The notes under the pieces were generated by a model that had not been told where the DNA came from, made no database searches, and saw nothing but the letters and a program-made list of their open reading frames with translations. From NCBI GenBank assembly GCA_039191605.1, contig JBCCXL010000016.1, positions 62,001 to 126,000 of the forward strand: 64,000 bases of DNA, given 5' to 3'. How positions within the stretch are numbered: the stretch's first letter is position 1; each line of letters opens with the position of its first letter. A program made the position numbers and the translations under genes. This DNA is from JBCCXL01 sp039191605. Its GTDB lineage: Bacteria > Acidobacteriota > Thermoanaerobaculia > Multivoradales > JAHZIX01. Positions 41,589 to 50,500 of this stretch are shown in pieces.

Positions 41589-44500
41589 GCGGCATCAAGA
41601 CTCTGCCGGGAGCAGCGGCTCCCCCGTCGACATCCGAGTTGGCGCCTGAGTTGGATTCCGGAGCCACGGCTTCTTCAGAAGTTCCTGCCGCTGCGGAGGG
41701 GCCGGTCGCTTCGCTGCTGGAGCGGGTTCTGGTCCACGCTGAGGAGCGTCCCGACGTTGCGGCGGTGGTGGACGGCGAGGCGAGGTGGACCTACGCGGCG
41801 CTGCGCTCCGCCGCTCGGCTCGGGGGCGAGCGGCTGCGGGCCCTGGGAGCCGAACCCGAATCGCTGGTGGTGATCTGCGCCGGCCGCAGCGGCGCGGCCT
41901 TCGTCGCCATGCTTTCGGTGTGGTGGAGTGGTGCCGCCGTGGCGGTTCTCGACCCAGCGCAGCCGCCGCGGCGGCTGGCGGTTGTGCTGCGGCGGCTGGC
42001 TCGACATCAGCGCCAGGTCCAGGGCGAGGATTTCTCCCTGCCGGTGCTTGTCGACGAGGGCAGCGCCGCCGCCGTGGAGGCGGCCCTGGCACAGCTCGGC
42101 GAGAGCGGAGAGGGCGGGGAGCGCTCGTCCATCCGGCTGCTTCCGCTAGCTCTTTGCGCCCCGTTGCCCACGGCTCGGGACCAGCGCTCCGGGAGCGACC
42201 CGGGATTAGCGCACAAGGTTTCTTCACCGCCGCCCTTCCATCGTCTGGCCTACGTGATCTTCACCTCCGGCTCCACCGGGGAGCCCAAGGGAGTGATGGC
42301 TCACCACGGCGGCTTCGCTGCCCTGATGGACGCCATGGCGCCGCTCCTCGGCCTGCGTTCGGAAGAGAGGGTCGGTCAATTCGCCACCCTGAGCTTCGAC
42401 GCCGCCCTCTTCGAGCTGGCGGTGAACCTCTCCGCCGGATGCACCATGGTGCTGATCCCGGAGTCGCTGCGCTCCGATAGCGAGGCGCTGCTGAGCTTCC
42501 TGGCGGAGCATCGAATCTCCAGCTCCCTGCTGCCCACCGCCGTGGTCAACTGGACCCTGGATCGCCCCTGGCCCTCGCCGGCGCCGCGGCAGATCTACGC
42601 CGGCGGAGACCGCATGCGAGCCGCGCCGGGGCGGTCGGCGCCGTGGTCGCTGCTCAACCTCTATGGCCCTACCGAGGCCACCATCTGCTCCCACGGGATT
42701 CGTCTAGAGCCCGTCGAGGCGGAGCGGGAATCGGCGGCGCCCCCCATCGGCTATGACGTCGACGGCAGTGGCTTTGCCATCATCGACAGGGGCGGAAATC
42801 CGGTAGCTAACGGCGAGTCCGGCGAGCTGCTTCTCGGCGGCCCTCGAATCACCCGCGGCTACCTGGGGGATCCGGCCCGCACCGCCGAGCGCTTCCTGCC
42901 GGACCCCTCCAGCTCTTCGCCGGGGGCCCGGCTCTACCGCACCGGCGATCGGGTGCGGCGAGACGAGTCCGGGGCGCTGCACTTCCTGGATCGCATCGAC
43001 GCCCAGGTGCAGCTGCGGGGCCGCCGGGTGGAGCTGGGAGAGGTGGAGTCGGCCCTGGTGGCGGCGCCGGGGGTGAGGCAGGGGGCGGTGGCGGTGGTGG
43101 GCGAGGGCGAGGGCGCTCAGCTGGTGGCCTACGTGGAGCTGCGCTCGGAGCCCGCGCCCGGGGCTTCCCGGGCGGCGCTGGAGCTGGTGAAGCGCGCCGT
43201 CGAGGAGCGAGTGCCCGACTACATGGTGCCGCAGCGGTGGATGGTGCTGGAGCAGCTGCCGACCACCGTCGCCGGCAAGGTGGATCGACGCCGGCTGCCG
43301 GCGCCGCCGAAGATTCCCCCCGGATCGGGGCGCGGCGGCGCGCCTCGCTCGGACCTGGAGCAACGCATCGCCGAGGTCTGGGCCGCGGTGCTCGGGATCG
43401 AGGTCCAGAGCGTCGGTCGCGAGGACGACTTCTTCCGACTCGGCGGTCACTCCCTGGCGGTGGGGGAGGTCCTCGCCCGGCTGCGGAAAGATCGACCGGA
43501 GGACGGCAGTCTGGTGCCGGCCTTTTTCTACGCCCACCCGACGGTGGCGAGCTTCGCTTCGGCTCTCGATCGCAGCGCTCCGGCAGCCTCCAGCGAGGAG
43601 CCCCAGGGGGAGCCTCAGCCCCCGGTTCCGCGAGATCCCCTACCTCCCCTGATCCCTCTGTCTCCTCTGGTAGATGCCGCCGGGCCGTCGGCGGAGCACC
43701 CGCCCCTGAGCTTCGCCCAGGAGCGCTTCTGGCTGCTGGAGAAGATGGCGGCCACCGGGGCTGATCCACTAGCCGCCGGCAGCAACCGCTACAGCCTGCC
43801 GGTGGCCCTGCGTCTGCGGGGGCCGCTGGACGCCGGGGCCCTCGCCACCGCCTTTAGCGCACTGCTGGAGCGCCATCGGGTGCTGCGGGCGATCTTCCAG
43901 GAACGCGACGGGCGCCCCCAGCAGCGCATCGAGGCGCTGCCGGCGGCGCCGCTGCCGCTGGTGGATCTCTCCCGCCTCGGCGCTGCTGCGGCCCTGGATC
44001 TCGCCCGTCGCCTGATCGGCGTCGACGTGCTGACTCCCTTTCGCCTACAGCAGGGGCCCCTCGTCCGCTTTCGCCTCTACCGCCTCGCTCCTGGGGATCA
44101 TTGCCTGAGCGTGAACCTGCATCACATCAGCGCCGACGGTTTCTCCCTGAAAGTGCTGATCCAGGATTTACTGCGCCTCTATCGCGGGGCGACGGTGGGG
44201 GAAGAGAACCCCCTTGCCCCGCTGCCGCTGAGCTACGAGGACATCGCCCGCTGGCAGCGATCTTGGCTGGAGAGTCCGGCCTTCGATCAGCTGCTGGGGG
44301 CCTGGCGGCGGCGCCTGGGTTCGCGGCCGGCGCGGCTGAGGCTGCTGCGGGCCAGGGCTGACCAAGGGACCGACCATGGGAATGCTGCGGGGGAGTTTCT
44401 CGCCCGGGGACATCATTGGGAGCTTCCCAGGGAGCTGGTGCGCTCCCTGGAGCACAGAGCCCAGCAGGCCGGGTGCACCCTCTTCATGCTCACCCTCGCC

Positions 44501-47500
44501 GCCTACGGTGCGGTGCTGGGGCGCTGGTCGGGCAGCTCCCGGGTGAACGTCGGCACGCCGGTGGCGGGTCGCGATCGAGCCCATTGGGACGAGCTGGTGG
44601 GCTGCCTGGTGAACACCCTGGTGTTGCGCATCGACCTCTCCGGGGATCCCCGCCTCGGCGAGCTGCTGGGGCGGGTGCGCAGCGAGAGCTTCGAGGCCTT
44701 CTCCCTGCAGGACATGCCCTACGAGCGCCTGGTGGAGGCCTATACCCGGCAGCGGGGGGAGGCCACCGAGGCCCTCTTCTCCGCCTTCTTCACCCTGCAG
44801 CAGCTGGATCTTCCTCAGGTGGAGCTGCCGGGGGTCGAGGTCGAGCCCCTCGCCGCCGACAGCAGCGGAGCGCTCAACACCAAGCTGGAGCTCAACCTCG
44901 CGCTGGTGGATGCTGGGGGGCGTCTGACGGCGCAGTGGAGCTTCAACGCCAATCGCTACGACGAGCAGGCGATGGAGAGGCTCTTTGGAGACTTCCAGGG
45001 AGCGCTGGAGGCGATGGCTTCCGGCGAGGAGCTTCGACTCTCGCAGCTGCCGGGGCCGACGCCTCAGGAGTTGAGGGAGTACTCCGCGCCGGTTTCGTCA
45101 ACGGCGAAGGCGGAGATTTCGCAGGGCCCGAAGGCCGGAGAGCCGCGCGGCGCTGCCTCCCCAGAGTCTGTTGCTCCCGGGCCTTCTTCGCGGCGGCCTT
45201 CTTCTCGGCGACATACTGCTCAGGGGCCTGCCTCAACGCCGGAACCGAGGAAGGCGAATTCAGAGCAGCAGCAGGCAGCGAAGCAGATCTCGGCGCGGCG
45301 CCAGAAGCTGCGGGCCCAGCTGGAGCGTCTGCCGCCTCATCTAAGGGCTCGCTTCGCCCAGCGCCTCGGCGGAGGGGGTGGAGGCGCTGAAGAGGAGACC
45401 GGTGGGGAGGCAGCCGCATCACCATCTACATCGTCTTCTTCAGCCTCCGCTTCGGCCCCTGTATCTTTCCCAGGGCCATCCCTTGAATCCCCCTCGAAGC
45501 CAGCGAAGGACGAGGCGTCGACCCAGGGATCTCTTCAACCAGCACAGCAGCCGCCACAGCAGTCGCCTCAGGACTCGCCGCCGGCCCCCCTCTCCTTCGA
45601 TCAGGAGCGCCTGTGGTTCCTGGATCGCTTCGATCCCGGCGAGGGCACCTACAACATTCCCCTGGCGGTGCCGCTGGGGAAGGAAGTGCGGCTAGAGGCC
45701 CTTGAACAGGCGCTGCGGGATGCGGTGCTGCGGCATCCGGCGCTGCGGGCCCGCTTCCCCCTCGGCGAGAACGGCGAGCCGCAGCAGGTCTTCGACCGGC
45801 GGCCCCGACTGCATAGCAGAACCTCGGGCTCCGGGCTTCCGGTGGTAGATCTGCGGGCCCTGGGGGCGAAGGCCGCCGCGGAGGCCCGGCGGCTGATGAT
45901 GGTGGACGGGCTGGCGGGCTTCGACCTCGCCTCCGGTCCGCCGCTGCGGGCCCATGCCCTGTGGCTTTCGGAAGGCCTCACCCTGCTGCTCAACGTGCAC
46001 CACATCGCCTTCGACGGCACCTCCGCGGGGCTCCTGGCGAGGGATTTGGAAGTCTTCTACCGCTCGCGCTGCGGCGATCCCGCCTCGCTGCGAGAACTAC
46101 CGGCGCTGAGGGCGACCTACGGGGAGTACGCCAGCGCCCAGCGGGATTCGCTGGCGGGAGACCGGCAGCGGGAGCTGCTGGAGTTTTGGCGCCGCACTTT
46201 GGACGGTGCCCCGAAGCTCCTGGAGCTGCCCTTCGATCGTCCACGCCCGCCGGTGCAGACCCACCGCGGCGGCCACGTCACCCTCTCCCTCCCGGCCTCC
46301 GCGGGGCCGGCGCTGGAGTCGCTGCGGCGTCAGCTCGGCGTCACGCCCTTCCTGATCCTCTATGCCGCCGGCCTGCTGCTGCTGCATCGGCTGACCCAGG
46401 AGCGGGACCTGGTCCTCGGCACCCCCGTCGACGGCCGCCGCTCTACCGAGATGGAGCCGGTGGTGGGCTTCTTCGTCCACTCCGTGGTGCTGCGCTGCGG
46501 GCTGCGGCCGGAGCAGAGCTTCGCCGAGCTGGTGAGCGAGGCGAGGCGGGTGGCGCTGGCGGCCTTCGAGCACGGCGACCTGCCCTTCGGCCGCCTGGTG
46601 GAGGAGCTGGCGCCGGGGCGGGATGAGGCCTATACGCCGATCTTTCAGGTGCTGCTGGCGGCCCAGGGAGCGGGGGCGGTGGGGGCCGGTGAAGAGGCTC
46701 GCCCGGGGGAGGCACAGCTGGTGTCGACGCCGGTGGCGAAGGTGGATTTAGGGCTCTTCTACGCCTTCGATCCGCCAGTGAACCCGGGAGAGGCGCCGCG
46801 CCTCGGTCTGGCCCTGAACTACAACGCCGACCGCGCCGACGCCACCACCGCGCGGCGCTGGGCCGAGCTGGCGGCGCGACTGCTGGAGTCGGCTTTAAAA
46901 GCGCCGGATCGTCCCCTGGCGACGCTGAACGGCCTCAGCGCCGCCCAGCGCCATCAGCTGCTGGTGGAATTCGGTGTCGCCACCGCCGTCGGTGCCGGGC
47001 TTGGGGTGCCGGAAGCTTTCGAGGCCTGCGCCCGCCGCACTCCCGAGGCCCTGGCTCTCACCGGCGCCGATGGCCGCCGTCTTTCCTATCGGCAGCTGGA
47101 GATCCAGACCCGGCGACTGGCCCACGCTCTGCGTCGCCGCGGCGTCGAGCCGGAGGTGGTGGTGGCGCTGCTGCTGCCTCGCTCGCCGGAGATGGTGATG
47201 ACCGCCCTGGCGGTGCTGCGGGCCGGCGGAGCCTATCTGCCGATGGACCCGGTGCTGCCGGCCCAGCGCATGGCCTTCATGGCCGAAGACAGCGGGGCGA
47301 TGGCGGTGGTCACCCTGGGTTTGGATCCGCGGGCCCCGGAAGCTCTGGAGCTTCCCTTTTCTACCTTGATGGAGGAGGGGGAAAGGCTGGAGACAGCGGC
47401 GCGGGAGCTCGGAGATTCTCTCCCGGAGCTGCCGGGGGTATGCGCCGGGGAGCATCAGCTGGCCTACGTGCTCTACACCTCCGGCTCCACCGGGGTGCCC

Positions 47501-50500
47501 AAAGGAGTGGGCATCCCCCACGGCTGCCTGTCGCGGCTGATGGACTGGCATCACCGCACCACCTCGATGCGCCGCGATCATCGAGTGGGGCAGTATTCGG
47601 GCCTTTCCTTCGACGTCTCGGTGCTGGAAATCTGGCCGCCGCTGACCTTCGGCGCCAGCCTCTTCCTGATGTCCGACGAGGTGCGGCTGGACGGCGTCGC
47701 CCTCGCCCAGTGGATTCGGGAGCAGCGCATTCACCAGATCTTCTTCGCCACTCCGGTGGCGGAGCAGATGATGCAGCTGCCGGAGATGCTGGACAACGAG
47801 CTCGAGGTGCTGATGGCCGGGGGAGACCGCATGCGCCGCCGCCCGCCGGAGTCGGCCCGCTGGGTGGTGAAGGATCATTACGGCCCCACCGAGACCACGG
47901 TCATCGCCACCACCAACAACATTGCCCCGGCGAGCCGGGACTCCCGTCCCCCGGGGATCGGCGGTCCGATGCAGGGAGGGCGCTTCTACGTCCTCGATCC
48001 CCAGCTGCGGCCGGTGCCCCTGGGCTGCCCCGGGCATTCGGTGATCGCCGGCACCGGCGTTGGCCGGGGCTATCTCGGTCGGCCGCGGCAGACGGCGGAG
48101 CGCTACCGGCCGGATCCCTTCTCCCAGAAGCCCGGTGAGCGCATGTACCTCACCGGGGACCTGGTGCGCCAATACCCCGACGGCAGCGCGATCTTTCTTC
48201 AGCGCATGGACTTCCAGGTCAAGATTCGCGGCCAGCGAATCGAGCTCGGCGAGATCGAGGCCGCCCTCAGCGCGGTGGAAGAGATCTCGGAGACGGTGGT
48301 GCTGGCGCGGGACGATGCTCCCGGGGCAGGGAGCGAAAAGACCCTGGTGGCCTATTACGTGCCGAAGCAGGCGGGTGCGGAGGCTGAAACTGCTTTGACT
48401 CCGGCGGCCCTCGGCCAGCGCCTACGGGAGGAGCTGACGCCGGCGATGGTGCCCGCCGCTTTCGTGCGCCTGGAGGCGATGCCGCTGAACGCCAACGGCA
48501 AGATCGACCGCCGCGCCCTGCCGCCGCCGCTGGCGTTAGATCTCCAGATTGGGGACGAGGGGGGGAGCTCTGCGGAGGTGGCCGGAGCCTCGATTCCCGG
48601 GACCCCGATGGAGGCGCTGGTGGCGGAGCTGTGGACCGAGCTGCTGGGAGTGATGCCGGGGCCCGGGGACGACTTCTTCCTGCTCGGCGGTCATAGCCTG
48701 ATGGCGGCCCAGGCCGCCCGCCGCCTGGCCAGCGCCCTGGAGGTGGAGGTCACCCTACGGGATGTCTTTCGCCACCCGACCCTGCGGGAGCTTGCCGCGG
48801 TGCTCACCGAGCGGCGCCGCGGTGCCGAGGCGCTGCGGCCCATCCCCCGTTCGGAGGAGGTAGGCGACGCGCCTCTCTCCCTCGCCCAGACTCGGCTGTG
48901 GTTCTTCGAGCGCCTGGTGCCGGGCACGGCGGTCTACAACATCCCGCTGGCTATTGACCTTGAGACTTCCAGCGACCTCGAACCCTTCAGCGACGCCAGC
49001 TCCTCGCCTCCGATTCACGGCGGCGCCCTAGCGGCAGCCTTCACCGCCGTGGTGGCTCGCCATCAGAGCCTGCGCACCACCTTCCACGATGGTCCCTCCC
49101 AGGGCGCCGTCCAGCGGGTGGAGGCGGCGCGGCCCATGGCCTTGCCGGTGGTGGACCTGCGGGGGCTGGCGCCGCAGCATGCCCGCCGGGTCGCCGAGGG
49201 CCTGGAGAGTCGGGAAGCCACCCTGCCCTTCGATCTGCAATCGGGGCCGCCGGTGCGCTGTCGCCTGCTGCTGCGGCCCTCCGCTCCCCCTCGGCTGCTG
49301 CTGACGGTGCACCATCTGGTGGCCGACGGGCGCTCCCTGGAGATTCTCGAGGCTGAGCTGACTCAGGCCTACGGAGCTGCGCTCCTGCAGTTGGATAAGC
49401 ACGTGGAGGAGCGAGGGCCCCTCGGCCCCGAAGCGGGCCTGGATCCCTGCTCTTTAGTGCCCGCGTGGGAGCCACCGGGGATTCAATACGGTGACTTCGC
49501 CCGCTGGCAGCGACAGGAGTTGGCCAGCCTCTCGGAGGGCGCCGCCGAGGGAACCCTAGGCAGCGCCGTAGCGGCCCGCTGCGATCATCTGCGCCCCCAC
49601 GCCCGGGAGATCGAGCTGCCCCTGGATCGTCCCCGACCGCCGCGGCCGAGCTACGTCGGCGGCATGCGGCGGCTGCGGCTGGCGCCCGCCGAGAGCGCTG
49701 CTCTGGTGGCCCTGGCGAGGCGACTGGAGGTGACGCCCTTCGTGCTCTTCACCGCCCTCTCGGGGCTGGTGGTGGCGCGCCTGACCAATCTGCCGAGCCT
49801 GCTCTTGGCGACCCCCTCCGAGGGTCGGCAGCGGCCGGAAGTCGCCCCCCTGGTGGGCTTCTTCGTCAACACACTGGTGCTCCCGGTGGCGCCGGCTTCG
49901 GCGCCTACCTTCGCCGCCCTGGCCGCCGCCACCCGCTCCGAATCCCTCCTCGCCCTGGATCACGAGGATCTGCCCTTCGAGGCCCTGGTAGAGGGGCTGG
50001 ATTTGCCTCGCTCCGCCGCCCGGTCGCCTCTCTCTCAGGTGGCGGTGACCGCTTCCTTCGCCGCGCCCGCGGAGCTTGAAGGGGAGGCCCTCCGCAGTGA
50101 CGAGGGGCTGACGGCGAAGGGAGATCTCTTCCTCGCCCTGCGGCTGCCCTTGGAGACCGGCGGCAGTGCCCTGGTGGAGGCCCTCTTCGCCAAAGAGCTC
50201 TTTGACGCCTCCACCGCCCTGCGCTGGCTCTGCTCCCTGAGCACCCTGCTCCAGCACGCGGTGGCGGATCCCGACCGCTCGCCCTACGATCTTTCGCTGC
50301 TCTCCCCGGCCCAGCGCCATCAGCTGCTGGTGGAGACGGCGGGGGCGGAGGCCCGGCAGCTAGGGGTGCCGGAGGGGCTGGGGCTAGATCCTGGAGCCGG
50401 GTCGGTGCATCGAGCGGTGGCGGCAGCCGCGCAGCGGGATCCCGAGGCTCTCGCCCTGGTGGCGGAAGGCTGGTCCTACGGCGAGCTGGTGCTGGCGGCG

